Source of the DNA: CALBPI01 sp038533155
GTDB taxonomy: Bacteria; Pseudomonadota; Gammaproteobacteria; Steroidobacterales; Woeseiaceae
DNA length: 64,000 bases
NCBI GenBank assembly: GCA_038533155.1
Contig: JBCAZH010000010.1
Span: forward strand, 8,787 to 72,786
Direction: 5' to 3'
This document shows positions 49,495-58,055 of this stretch, in pieces. The first letter of the stretch is position 1, and the number at the start of each line of letters is the position of its first letter. The translations under genes and the position numbers were made by a program. The notes beneath the pieces were generated by a model. The model did no database searches, was not told the DNA's origin, and saw only the letters and a list, made by a program, of their open reading frames with translations.

Positions 49495-49521
49495 CAAAGC
49501 CCCGCCGGGTGCGGGGCTTTG
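49495..49521. terminator. bidirectional Rho-independent terminator
   Basis: CAAAGCCCCGC (49495-49505), loop cgggt, GCGGGGCTTTG (49511-49521): a perfect 11-bp stem with A- and T-tracts on its sides, between the convergent TerB and HU genes. It can end transcription from either side. Confidence 0.88.
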
Positions 49522-49568
49522 TTGGCAAGTCCGATCGATCCGACCGAACCGATGACCGCGATGCGCGG

Positions 49569-49907
49569 TTAGACCATATCTTTTAGGCCTTTCAATGCAG
49601 CCACTTTGACCACTTTGGTCGCGGGCTTCGCTTTGAACATCATCTCTTCGCCGGTGAACGGGTTCACGCCTTTGCGAGCTTTGACTGCCGGTTTCTTAAC
49701 AACGCGCATTTTCATCAAACCAGGCATCGTGAACGTACCCGGGGCACCGCGTCCGCCGAGGTTCTTTTTGATCAGACCGGACAGGGAGTCGAACACCGCT
49801 GCGACGTCTTTACGTGTCAGGCCAGTGTCGTCCGCAATGTGGCGGAAAATCTCTGACTTGGTCGGCGCCTTCTTAACAGTGGCGGTGGTCTTTTTCTTTG
49901 CTGGCAT
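49569..49907 (-). CDS. HU-family DNA-binding protein with Lys-rich N-terminal tail
   Basis: A 112-residue nucleoid protein. Residues ~17-112 are an HU fold (SEIFRHIADDTGLTRKDVAA, KKNLGGRGAPGTFTMPGL, ARKGVNPFTGEEMMFKAKPA in the DNA-bending arm). The first 16 residues (MPAKKKTTATVKKAPT) form a basic Ala/Thr/Pro tail like histone H1 tails, not present in E. coli HU. Start ATG 49907 with GGGAG upstream. Flanked by its own terminator, so monocistronic. Confidence 0.88.
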   Translation of the reverse strand: MPAKKKTTATVKKAPTKSEIFRHIADDTGLTRKDVAAVFDSLSGLIKKNLGGRGAPGTFTMPGLMKMRVVKKPAVKARKGVNPFTGEEMMFKAKPATKVVKVAALKGLKDMV

Positions 49908-49941
49908 AGAGTGTCGTCTCCCGAAAAAAAACTATGTTGAA

Positions 49942-50042
49942 ATTTGGCTCCAAATCGGGTTCGTTTTTGCGAGCGTCCCGTCTCAAAGCGGGGCGAACAT
50001 TAACATACCCGTAGCTCAAAAAACACTATGTTTTTAGGGTAT
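49942..50042. repeat. palindrome and long hairpin upstream of the HU gene
   Basis: ATTTGG-ct-CCAAAT (49942-49955) is a perfect palindrome 35 bp before the HU start, placed like an operator. ATACCC (50005-50010) pairs with GGGTAT (50037-50042) and encloses AAAAACA-cta-TGTTTTT (50019-50035); this may terminate the DUF4426 transcript from the right. Nothing else is seen in 49908-50087. Confidence 0.5.
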
Positions 50043-50087
50043 TTGTGCGATCACTCAATCGCGGATCGGTTGCACATTTTCGGTGCA

Positions 50088-50555
50088 TTAATCGGTGCGA
50101 TAAATTCGCTGGGTACGGACTTCGAAAGCCTCGTCGGATCCGTCCGGCGTCACGCTGATATCGAAGATCAGCGTCTCGCGGTTGGCGACAGTGACTTCTC
50201 CCAAGTAGTAGATGGAATCGCCTTGCTCGACTTTTCTAACAGTCATTTTCTTGAGTTGTCCGGTCAGGTTACTAACAGCCACCTGCACGTCCGCCTCAAT
50301 GGGCGTGTTGTTGGTGTTGTCGATGACCGACACGTTCAACAGCGCTCGGTTCCGGGCGCGTACAACCCCCACTGACTGGGCGACCTCTGCCGGAACCTCA
50401 TCGGTAGATATGGCGTTGAAGAACACCGTGTAATCACCAAAAATCGCTGAACTCTCCGCTGCCGCTGCAGCGTCGGGCACGTTCCGTTCACCACCGCCGC
50501 CGCACCCGACCAAAAGTGCCGCGATCAGTGCCAAGATACTCGTCCGTAATGTCAT
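50088..50555 (-). CDS. DUF4426 lipoprotein
   Basis: A 155-residue lipoprotein: signal with lipobox LLVGC followed by Gly-rich sequence, then a beta-rich domain (FGDYTVFFNAISTDEVPAEV, TVRKVEQGDSIYYLGEVTVA). It matches DUF4426 proteins, which commonly follow yggT and proC in Pseudomonas-like genomes. Start ATG 50555 has GGGGGAAG upstream; longer in-frame starts fall inside yggT. Function unknown. Confidence 0.82.
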   Translation of the reverse strand: MTLRTSILALIAALLVGCGGGGERNVPDAAAAAESSAIFGDYTVFFNAISTDEVPAEVAQSVGVVRARNRALLNVSVIDNTNNTPIEADVQVAVSNLTGQLKKMTVRKVEQGDSIYYLGEVTVANRETLIFDISVTPDGSDEAFEVRTQRIYRTD

Positions 50556-50644
50556 GTCTTCCCCCAGATTGAGACATTCGTCGAACGCCACTGCGCCCGC
50601 GCGTCTGCTGCCTGTATCTTGCCACGCGGCCTCAAGATTTACAT

Positions 50645-51190
50645 CTAGACTGCCTTGTACAAGTGAGTCAGTACGATTCGGCAAATCTGAATGAGCATGA
50701 GTGCAAACAGGGGAGATAGATCAAAACCAGCAATCGGTGGGATGATGCGCCGAATCGGTGTGAGCACCGGTCGCGTCAGTTCGTCGGCTAGCGCACCCGC
50801 CGGGTTGTAGCTGCCCTGCGCGACCCAGCTCAACACCACACCAATCAGCAACGCGACCATGAAAATCGTCAACGTGAGATTCGCCAAAGCAAAGACAGCG
50901 TCGATCAGCAGTTGCCCAGAAATCCCGTATCCACGCAACAGCATGAGCGCCGCTAGCAACAGCACCTGAACACCGTAGGCGACGAGCAACGTCGCTGCGT
51001 CGATCGTGCCAATCGACGGGATGATCCGCCGCACTGGGACGACGAGCGGCGAGGTTAGTTGCACGATGGCTTGAGCGATCGGATTTCGAAAGTTGGCACG
51101 TACCATTTGCAACAAGAAACGCAACATGATGACCGCCAGGATTAGGCCGGTCAGCGTACGCAATAAAAAATCTGATATGTCGCTGAGCAT
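50645..51190 (-). CDS. yggT: YggT-family membrane protein
   Basis: A 181-residue inner-membrane protein with two YGGT units, each two helices plus a conserved loop: NPIAQAIVQLTSPLVVPVRR (first) and NPAGALADELTRPVLTPIRR (second). The family is linked to osmotic shock and cell division. It is 17 bp downstream of proC in the usual yggS-proC-yggT order. Confidence 0.92.
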   Translation of the reverse strand: MLSDISDFLLRTLTGLILAVIMLRFLLQMVRANFRNPIAQAIVQLTSPLVVPVRRIIPSIGTIDAATLLVAYGVQVLLLAALMLLRGYGISGQLLIDAVFALANLTLTIFMVALLIGVVLSWVAQGSYNPAGALADELTRPVLTPIRRIIPPIAGFDLSPLFALMLIQICRIVLTHLYKAV

Positions 51191-51207
51191 GATCTGTTCG
51201 TCGAATC

Positions 51208-52041
51208 CTAACTGTCTGCCAATTCTACCGAGCGAGCGAGTGCGGCGGCCACCGCAGCATCGACTGTTTGGCGAAACGCGTGCTGTTCCAATGCGTCGAT
51301 TCCCGCGGCGGTGGTGCCGCCGGGCGAGGTTACACGCGCTCGCAAGGTTTCAACGTCGATATCGCTGCCCTCAGCGAGCGTCGATGCGCCAAGCGCTGTC
51401 GCGCCGACCAACGTCGTCGCCTGCTCTTGCGTCAATCCATGCGCGATAGCCGACTGAGTCAGCGCCTCCATCAGCAAATAAAAGTACGCTGGGCCACTGC
51501 CCGATACAGCAGTGACGACATCGATCAACGATTCCTTGTCCAGCCAAACGCTGGCGCCGGTGGTCGCCAAGATTCGCTCGGATAACTCGCGCTGTTGCGC
51601 GGAGCAGCTTGCGCTTGCGAACAGTCCCGAAGCGCCGTGTCCGACGAGCGCGCCTTGGTTGGGCATACACCGGACCATCGGTTGGTCGTGAAACCGCTTT
51701 GCCATCGTACTGAGCGGGATACCAGCCGCGACCGATATGATCACGCAGTCCCGCGCCATCTCGTTGAGATCGAGTGCGTCAACCACTTGGGTAAAGACTT
51801 GTGGTTTGACTGCCAGAATGAGCGCATTCGCATCTCGTATTGCGTCATTGTTGTCTTGTGAGGTCCGGATTCCGACGGCGAGTTGGCGGAACCTGTCCAG
51901 TTGCTCTTCGCTCGGATCGGTGACGGTGACAAGGCCAGGTGGCCAGCCGGCTCGCACAAGACCTCCGACAATCGCGAACGCCATATTGCCGGCGCCGATA
52001 AACCCAATTCTCGATGTGTCGGACTCGGAAGTTCTGCTCAT
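51208..52041 (-). CDS. proC: pyrroline-5-carboxylate reductase
   Basis: A 277-residue NADPH-dependent enzyme for the last step of proline synthesis. Rossmann N-terminus IGFIGAGNMAFAIVGGLVRA, ILAVKPQVFTQVVDAL, RCMPNQGALVGHGASGLFA, the proline-binding AVSGSGPAYFYLLMEALTQS, and C-terminal VTSPGGTTAAGIDALE. Length and order are typical. Follows yggS by 21 bp. Confidence 0.96.
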   Translation of the reverse strand: MSRTSESDTSRIGFIGAGNMAFAIVGGLVRAGWPPGLVTVTDPSEEQLDRFRQLAVGIRTSQDNNDAIRDANALILAVKPQVFTQVVDALDLNEMARDCVIISVAAGIPLSTMAKRFHDQPMVRCMPNQGALVGHGASGLFASASCSAQQRELSERILATTGASVWLDKESLIDVVTAVSGSGPAYFYLLMEALTQSAIAHGLTQEQATTLVGATALGASTLAEGSDIDVETLRARVTSPGGTTAAGIDALEQHAFRQTVDAAVAAALARSVELADS

Positions 52042-52062
52042 GCGGTCGATTGTCTCATAGGC

Positions 52063-52746
52063 CTAGGAGCGCGGGCCGAAAATGGCCGTGCCGATGCGAA
52101 CGATCGTGGCGCCTTCCAGAATCGCTGCCTCGAGATCTGCGCTCATGCCCATCGACAACGTGTCCATAGCGGGAAAATTCGAGCGCAACGACGCATAAAT
52201 CGACGCGAGCTTGGCGAACGGTTGGCGTTGCGCCTCGACGCCCTCTCTCGCGCGCGGCAGGCACATGAGTCCGCGTAGCTTGAGATTTGGGAGCGCAGAA
52301 ATCGCTTCGGCTAACGACGCCACATCATCGACTGCGACGCCCGCCTTTTGCGGCTCCGAATCGACATTGACCTGGATGCAGACGTTGAGCGGCGGGCGAT
52401 GGTCGTCGCGCTGATCGGACAATCGCTGCGCAATCTTGCGCCGATCGAGCGTATGGACCCAGTCGAAATGGGCTGCAATCAAGCGGGTCTTATTCGACTG
52501 AATCGCACCGATGAAATGCCAGTCCAGGGCCGAATTGGCGATCGTCTCGATCTTCTGGACACCCTCATCCACATAGTTTTCCCCGAATGACCGCTGCCCC
52601 AGGGCGGCCACAGCATTGATCGAATTCACGCTGTGGCGTTTGCTGACCGCCAGAATTTCGATGCTATCGGGGTCTCGATTTGCGACCGCTGCCGCATTTG
52701 CGACCCGCGAAACCACCGCGTCCAGGTGTTCCGTGATCCTAGTCAC
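52063..52746 (-). CDS. yggS: pyridoxal phosphate homeostasis protein
   Basis: A 227-residue alanine-racemase-fold protein (YggS/PLPBP). The PLP Lys lies in ILAVSKRHSVNSI; FGENYVDEGVQKI, WHFIGAIQSNKTRLI, LRGLMCLPRA and MGMSADLEAAILEGATIVRI are family motifs. It buffers intracellular pyridoxal phosphate. First gene of the yggS-proC-yggT-DUF4426 unit, divergent from pilT across 79 bp. Confidence 0.95.
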   Translation of the reverse strand: MTRITEHLDAVVSRVANAAAVANRDPDSIEILAVSKRHSVNSINAVAALGQRSFGENYVDEGVQKIETIANSALDWHFIGAIQSNKTRLIAAHFDWVHTLDRRKIAQRLSDQRDDHRPPLNVCIQVNVDSEPQKAGVAVDDVASLAEAISALPNLKLRGLMCLPRAREGVEAQRQPFAKLASIYASLRSNFPAMDTLSMGMSADLEAAILEGATIVRIGTAIFGPRS

Positions 52747-52825
52747 GCTTTGCTCCAGGTGCTTCGCTATACTCGCTCATCGTTGTTTATGGTAAATCCA
52801 AGCCAGCTAAGCCCGAGGGAACGCG

Positions 52826-53866
52826 ATGGCCGTTGATGTCGCTCAGTTACTGTCTTTCACCGTCAAGAACAAGGCATCAGACCTGCACTTGTCGGCCGGT
52901 GTACCGCCGATGATCCGTGTTGATGGAGACATCAAACGGGTGAACATGCCTGCGCTGACTCATAAAGAAGTCAACAGCATGGTGTACGACATCATGAATG
53001 ACAAGCAACGCAAGGACTACGAAGAGTTCCTAGAGACCGATTTCTCATTCGAAATCCCGAACTTGGCTCGCTTTCGAGTCAACGCGTTTAACCAAGCGCG
53101 CGGATCCGGCGCCGTCTTCCGGATTATTCCGTCAGAGATTCTGACCCTCGACGACCTGCGGGCGCCGGCGATTTTCAAAGACATCGCCATGCAGCCGCGG
53201 GGCATTTGTCTTGTGACGGGCCCGACTGGCTCCGGTAAGTCGACGACCCTTGCGGCAATGGTCGACTACATCAACGACAACAAACCGGACCATATCCTGA
53301 CGATCGAGGACCCCATCGAATTCGTCCATGAGAGCAAGAAATCGTTGATCAACCAGCGGGAAGTGCATCGTGATACCCATGGTTTCTCCGAGGCGCTGCG
53401 CTCAGCGCTGCGTGAGGATCCGGATGTCATTCTAGTCGGCGAGCTGCGTGATCTAGAGACCATTCGTCTCGCTCTGACGGCAGCGGAAACTGGTCACTTG
53501 GTTTTCGGAACGTTGCACACGAGTTCCGCAGCCAAAACCATCGACCGTGTTGTCGATGTTTTCCCAGCGGCCGAGAAGGAGATGGTCCGCGCGATGCTTT
53601 CAGAGTCTTTGAAAGCGGTGATCTCGCAGACGCTGCTGAAGCAAATCGGTGGTGGTCGAATCGCCGCACACGAGATCATGATTGGTACGCCTGCGATTCG
53701 AAACCTCATTCGTGAGGGCAAGATTGCGCAAATGTATTCGGCAATCCAGACCGGACAGGCCGCGGGAATGCAGACACTGGATCAAAATCTTTCGGATCTG
53801 ATGCTGAAAGGCAAGATCACCAAGGAAGAGGCGCGCTTCAAAGCCGCCAACAAGGAAAACTTCTAG
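52826..53866 (+). CDS. pilT: type IV pilus retraction ATPase PilT
   Basis: A 346-residue hexameric secretion ATPase that powers pilus retraction. N-terminal domain with DLHLSAGVPPMIRVDGDIKR; Walker A GPTGSGKST at 132-140; Asp box TIEDPIEFVHESKK; Walker B DPDVILVGELRDLET; His box FGTLHTSSAAKTIDRV; and the PilT-specific C-terminal AIRNLIREGKIAQMYSAIQT, which includes the AIRNLIRE motif needed for retraction. Divergent from yggS as in Pseudomonas. Start ATG 52826 with GAGGGA upstream. Confidence 0.97.
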   Translation: MAVDVAQLLSFTVKNKASDLHLSAGVPPMIRVDGDIKRVNMPALTHKEVNSMVYDIMNDKQRKDYEEFLETDFSFEIPNLARFRVNAFNQARGSGAVFRIIPSEILTLDDLRAPAIFKDIAMQPRGICLVTGPTGSGKSTTLAAMVDYINDNKPDHILTIEDPIEFVHESKKSLINQREVHRDTHGFSEALRSALREDPDVILVGELRDLETIRLALTAAETGHLVFGTLHTSSAAKTIDRVVDVFPAAEKEMVRAMLSESLKAVISQTLLKQIGGGRIAAHEIMIGTPAIRNLIREGKIAQMYSAIQTGQAAGMQTLDQNLSDLMLKGKITKEEARFKAANKENF

Positions 53867-53884
53867 GGCTTCGGGGAGACTGAG

Positions 53885-55051
53885 ATGGATAGAGAACAAG
53901 CAGCAGCCCTGATGCAGAGCCTGCTCAGGAAGATGAATGAGAAGAGTGGGTCCGACTTGTTCATCACGGCAGGATTCCCACCGGCGATTAAGATCGACGG
54001 AGAAATTCATCGCGCGAGCGACTCCATTTTAAAGCCCGAACAGTGCTCCATTCTGGTGCGGGCGATCATGAACGACAAACAGGCCCGGGAGTTTGATGCG
54101 ACCCGCGAGTGTAACTTCGCGATTGCACCGAAAGGCATCGGCCGCTATCGGGTCAGTGCGTTTGTTCAGCAAGGCAACGTCGGCGCGGTGATTCGGACAA
54201 TTACGACGACCATCCCGACTTTCGAAGATCTCGATCTGCCACCGATTCTGAAAGACGTCGTCATGAACAAGCGCGGCTTGGTGATCGTTGTTGGCGGAAC
54301 CGGCTCAGGTAAGTCGACAACGCTTGCAGCAATGATCGGCCATCGCAATCGCAACTCGAGAGGGCATATCATCACGATCGAAGATCCCGTCGAGTTTGTG
54401 CACCCGCACGATGGGTGTGTGATTACCCACCGCGAAGTCGGTGTGGATACCGAGTCATGGCATGCCGCATTGAAAAACACACTGCGTCAGGCGCCGGATT
54501 GCATCCTGATTGGTGAAATCCGGGATCGCGAGACTATGGAGTACGGCATTCAGTTCGCCGAGACTGGGCACTTGTGCCTGGCGACGTTGCACGCCAACAG
54601 CGCCAACCAAGCATTGGATCGGATCATCAACTTCTTCCCGGAAGAACGCCGTTCGCAGTTGCTGATGGACTTGTCGCTGAACGTGCGCTCGTTGATTTCG
54701 CAACGTCTGATTCCACGAGAGGGTGGCTTGGGCCGAGTCGCTGCGATGGAGATCATGTTGGCGACGCCGCTGATTCAGGACTTGATCTTCAAAGGCGATG
54801 TGGCCCAGATCAAAGAGATCATGGCCAAGTCGACGCGCCTCGGTATGCAAACCTTTGACCAGGCATTGTTCCAGCTCTATGAAGACGAGATCATTTCGTA
54901 TGAAGACGCGATGCGCAATGCGGACTCGAAAAACGAGCTGCGTTTGAATATCCGACTCAACTCCAAGCGTGAAACCGGCTTGACCAAAGAGCAGGCTTCC
55001 AGTCTCAAGATCATGGAAGAAGACTCTGGCGAGAACGTGAGATTCAGCTAG
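53885..55051 (+). CDS. pilU: PilT-dependent retraction ATPase PilU
   Basis: A 388-residue paralogue 18 bp after pilT. DLFITAGFPPAIKIDGEIHR; Walker A GGTGSGKST at 137-145; TIEDPVEFVHPHDGCVITHR with VGVDTESW typical of PilU; Walker B DCILIGEIRDRETMEYGIQF; His box LATLHANSANQALDRI. The PilT AIRNLIRE motif is replaced by PLIQDLIFKG, and the long C-terminal extension is PilU-like. It aids PilT-driven retraction against load. Confidence 0.92.
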   Translation: MDREQAAALMQSLLRKMNEKSGSDLFITAGFPPAIKIDGEIHRASDSILKPEQCSILVRAIMNDKQAREFDATRECNFAIAPKGIGRYRVSAFVQQGNVGAVIRTITTTIPTFEDLDLPPILKDVVMNKRGLVIVVGGTGSGKSTTLAAMIGHRNRNSRGHIITIEDPVEFVHPHDGCVITHREVGVDTESWHAALKNTLRQAPDCILIGEIRDRETMEYGIQFAETGHLCLATLHANSANQALDRIINFFPEERRSQLLMDLSLNVRSLISQRLIPREGGLGRVAAMEIMLATPLIQDLIFKGDVAQIKEIMAKSTRLGMQTFDQALFQLYEDEIISYEDAMRNADSKNELRLNIRLNSKRETGLTKEQASSLKIMEEDSGENVRFS

Positions 55052-55060
55052 GGCCGCGCA

Positions 55061-56116
55061 ATGAACGTTAAACCTCTATTCAAACTGATGGTGGAAAAAC
55101 GGGCGTCGGACCTGTTCTTCACGCCCTATGCGCCGGTCAAGATCAAGATCGACGGCAAGATCATGTCGGTTAACAAGATGGAGCTGTCGCCGAAGCAAGT
55201 GCGCCAGGCAGCCATGGAGATCATGACCGAGGACCAGCTAGAGGCGCTGGCCCGCGATATGGAAGTGGATTTCGCCGTGTCTGAAACCGGCCTCGGGCGT
55301 TTCCGGGTCAACGTATTCCACCAACGCGGCAATCTCGCGATGGTCATGCGTTACATCACTGCCGAAATGCCGACGCTGGAAGAGCTTGGTATGCCGGACA
55401 CCTTCAATGACCTGATCATGCACAAACGCGGCTTGATCCTGATGGTTGGTGCAACGGGTAGCGGTAAGTCGACGACCATCGCCGCGATGATCAATCATCG
55501 CAATGAAAAAACCGCCTCGCACATTATTACCATCGAGGATCCGATCGAGTTCTTGCACAAGAACAAGAAGTCGATCATCAACCAGCGTGAGCTTGGCTTA
55601 GACACGAAATCGTATGGCAACGCGCTTCGCAGTGCGCTGCGCGCGGCGCCCGATGTGGTGATGGTCGGCGAAATCCGTGATCTGGAGACGATGCAGGCGG
55701 CGCTGAACGTTGCCGGTACTGGCCAGCTAGCGATCGCGACTTTGCACTCCAACAACTCACCCGAGACGCTGGACCGGATCATCAACATGTTCCCTGTCGA
55801 GCAGCAACGTCAGGTGTTCGTGGATCTCTCCCAGTATCTGCGCGCGATTATTTCGCAGCGCTTAGTGCGTAACCGGGAAGGCAAGCGCGTCGCTGCGGTC
55901 GAGATGATGCTCAATACTCCGCATATCGCGGAGCTGATCGAGAAAGGCGACATCGTCGGCGTGAAAGAAGCGCTCAAAGATTCGAATGAGAAGGGCATGC
56001 AGAATTTTGACTCCGCGTTGCTCAAGCTCTATCGGATGGGCACGATCACGTTGCAGGAAGCGTTGGCAAACGCCGATTCACGCTCCAACCTGGAAGCGCA
56101 AATCAACTTCGGTTAG
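55061..56116 (+). CDS. third PilT/PilU-family ATPase
   Basis: A 351-residue paralogue 9 bp after pilU. DLFFTPYAPVKIKIDGKIMS; Walker A GATGSGKST at 130-138; TIEDPIEFLHKNKKSIINQR; Walker B DVVMVGEIRDLETMQAALNV; His box IATLHSNNSPETLDRI; C-terminal NTPHIAELIEKGDIVGVKEA. All catalytic elements are present. It is closer to PilU than PilT around HIAELIEKG but lacks the PilU tail. Three tandem retraction-type ATPases are more than the usual two. Its TAG overlaps the stop of the convergent pyrK-like gene. Role in twitching is inferred. Confidence 0.85.
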   Translation: MNVKPLFKLMVEKRASDLFFTPYAPVKIKIDGKIMSVNKMELSPKQVRQAAMEIMTEDQLEALARDMEVDFAVSETGLGRFRVNVFHQRGNLAMVMRYITAEMPTLEELGMPDTFNDLIMHKRGLILMVGATGSGKSTTIAAMINHRNEKTASHIITIEDPIEFLHKNKKSIINQRELGLDTKSYGNALRSALRAAPDVVMVGEIRDLETMQAALNVAGTGQLAIATLHSNNSPETLDRIINMFPVEQQRQVFVDLSQYLRAIISQRLVRNREGKRVAAVEMMLNTPHIAELIEKGDIVGVKEALKDSNEKGMQNFDSALLKLYRMGTITLQEALANADSRSNLEAQINFG

Positions 56117-57003
56117 TTGGTCTCCGGCGGGAATACTTTCGCCGCTTCGAACACAGGCCCGTCGACGCAAACACGTCGCATCGCAACGCCGTCCGGTTCG
56201 TGGACCGCCACAACGCAGCCTGCGCACCCGCCAACCGCACACGCCATGTACTCCTCCAACGAGACCTGGCAGGCAACGCCATGCTTTTCGGCGACTCTTG
56301 CGGTGGCCGCCAACATCGGGGTTGGGCCGCAGGCGAAGATTTCACAGCGCGCTTTGACCGCATCGTCTTGTTGCTCTAGCCATTGGTGGGCGAGATCTGT
56401 GACGAATCCATCATGCGCGCCAGCGATCCCGGCCTTGGACGCCAACCGCCCAGGAATCCCAATGGCTTGCATGCTCGCAAGCGTGTGCGTTGCGTCGGGC
56501 GGCATATGCGCAAGCGAGTCGTCCGCTGGACAGGTCGCGAAAGGAAAAGCGATCTCCGAACCCATGAATACCATGGGTTGCCAATCGGCGGTTCGGTCGT
56601 TCGCGAAAAATTCTGCGAGGTAGATCATCGGCGGAATCCCGACGCCACCGCCAACCAGTAGAGCAATGGGTCGCTCTGGCGACGGGGTAAACGGTTTCCC
56701 GATCGGCCCCATGACGCTCAAGGATGTGCCCGCAGGCTGAGCGGCCAAAGCGCTGAGACCGACACCGTGGGTCTTGAACAAAATCTCGATAGTGCCGGTT
56801 TGGGTATTCACACGTTGTAGTGAAATCGGTCGGCGCATCGGGAGTGCGTCGCTGCAGGTGAGGTGAACAAACGAGCCAGGTTCGGCGCGACGCGCAATCT
56901 CCGGGGCGTGCAAACGCATGATGAACTGCTCGTCAGGGTGATGTTCGACTTCGGTGAGTTCAGCCTCGACGACGACAATGCTGTCGCGGTGGTTACTCGC
57001 CAT
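56113..57003 (-). CDS. PyrK-like ferredoxin-NAD reductase/iron-sulfur electron-transfer protein
   Basis: A 296-residue protein of the ferredoxin-reductase/PyrK family: FAD-binding region (MRRPISLQRVNTQTGTIEIL), NAD-binding region (PIALLVGGGVGIPPMIYLAE, IFACGPTPMLAATARVAEKH) and a C-terminal 2Fe-2S site with Cys in QVSLEEYMACAVGGCAGCVV and MRRVCVDGPVF. In PyrDB-type dihydroorotate dehydrogenases PyrK passes electrons to NAD. It follows pyrB, which supports a pyrimidine role, but no pyrD is in the window. Start ATG 57003 overlaps pyrB by 11 bp; ATG 57027 is an alternative. Confidence 0.82.
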   Translation of the reverse strand: MASNHRDSIVVVEAELTEVEHHPDEQFIMRLHAPEIARRAEPGSFVHLTCSDALPMRRPISLQRVNTQTGTIEILFKTHGVGLSALAAQPAGTSLSVMGPIGKPFTPSPERPIALLVGGGVGIPPMIYLAEFFANDRTADWQPMVFMGSEIAFPFATCPADDSLAHMPPDATHTLASMQAIGIPGRLASKAGIAGAHDGFVTDLAHQWLEQQDDAVKARCEIFACGPTPMLAATARVAEKHGVACQVSLEEYMACAVGGCAGCVVAVHEPDGVAMRRVCVDGPVFEAAKVFPPETN

Positions 57004-58000
57004 GATTTTGCCTCGCACTGGAATCAACTTCAGCTAAAAGCGCCATGCGGATAGCCACGCCGTTGCGCACTTGTTCAGTGATCAGCGAGCGGGGGCCGTC
57101 GGCGCAGAACGTATCGATTTCCACGCCCCGGTTCATCGGGCCAGGATGCATGATCAACGGTGATTTGCGACACAGTTTGAGGTTCCTCTCGGTGATGCCA
57201 AACTGCTCGTGGTAGTCGGCTGATGACAAGAGCGATTCATTGCCGTCGATTCGTTCGTGCTGAATACGCAATGCCATAATGGCATCTGCTTGTTCGATGC
57301 CCGGCGCCAGCTCATTGAAGCGTTGTGCATTAGGATATTCGTGCTCATCGAGCATCATGCCATCCGGCGCCACCAGATGGATCGCACCGATGCCCAGCGT
57401 GTTAAACGCTTCGTAAGCCGAGCGAGCGACCCGGGAATGCGCGAGATCTCCGACGATAGCGAGCGTCACATTTTCAAGATCAGGTCGCGCCAAGCGCAAG
57501 GTCAGCGCGTCCAACAGGCCCTGTGTCGGATGGTTAACGTGAGCCTCGCCCGCATTCAGAACCGCGACTCCTGGTCGCACCGCATCGGCGATCATCTGCG
57601 GCACGCCGACCGCGGCATCGCGGACGACGAATACGTCGCATTGCATCGCTTCGAGCGTGTAAATCGTATCCAGGATGCTCTCGCCCTTTTTTCGAGACGA
57701 GGTCTTGACGTCGAGGTTCAGCACATCTGCGCCGAGCCTTGCGGCAGCAAGCTCAAACGAGGCGCGCGTTCGCGTGCTTGGCTCAAAAAAGAGGTTGGCC
57801 ACTGTCCGTCCGGCCATGACATTGCTGCGCACCGCCAAATGTTCTGGTGGGGCCAGGAACTGCTCTGCGGCGTCCAGGATTCGAGTGATCGTCTCCCGGC
57901 TTAGGCCCTGCAACGTGATCAGGTGGCGCAAACGCCCTGTTGCATCGACCTGTGAATGCCCCGATGCAGCTGGCGGTGCTAGGTTGGCGGCTTCAGCCAC
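56993..58000 (-). CDS. pyrB: aspartate carbamoyltransferase catalytic subunit
   Basis: A 335-residue enzyme for the second step of pyrimidine synthesis. Carbamoyl-phosphate motif FFEPSTRTRASFELAA, AVLNAGEAHVNHPTQGLLDA, AIVGDLAHSRVARSAYEAFN, and the aspartate-binding MHPGPMNRGVEID. N-terminal extension of ~25 residues (AANLAPPAASGHSQVDATGR) is longer than in E. coli. PyrR and the PyrC-like subunit that often accompany it in pseudomonads are not seen. It lies 55 bp after ruvX. Confidence 0.95.
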   Translation of the reverse strand: MAEAANLAPPAASGHSQVDATGRLRHLITLQGLSRETITRILDAAEQFLAPPEHLAVRSNVMAGRTVANLFFEPSTRTRASFELAAARLGADVLNLDVKTSSRKKGESILDTIYTLEAMQCDVFVVRDAAVGVPQMIADAVRPGVAVLNAGEAHVNHPTQGLLDALTLRLARPDLENVTLAIVGDLAHSRVARSAYEAFNTLGIGAIHLVAPDGMMLDEHEYPNAQRFNELAPGIEQADAIMALRIQHERIDGNESLLSSADYHEQFGITERNLKLCRKSPLIMHPGPMNRGVEIDTFCADGPRSLITEQVRNGVAIRMALLAEVDSSARQNHGE

Positions 58001-58055
58001 GACGGGAGTTCGGTGCGACGTTATTCATGGCCGCGTAGAGTACCACTGCTGGGGC

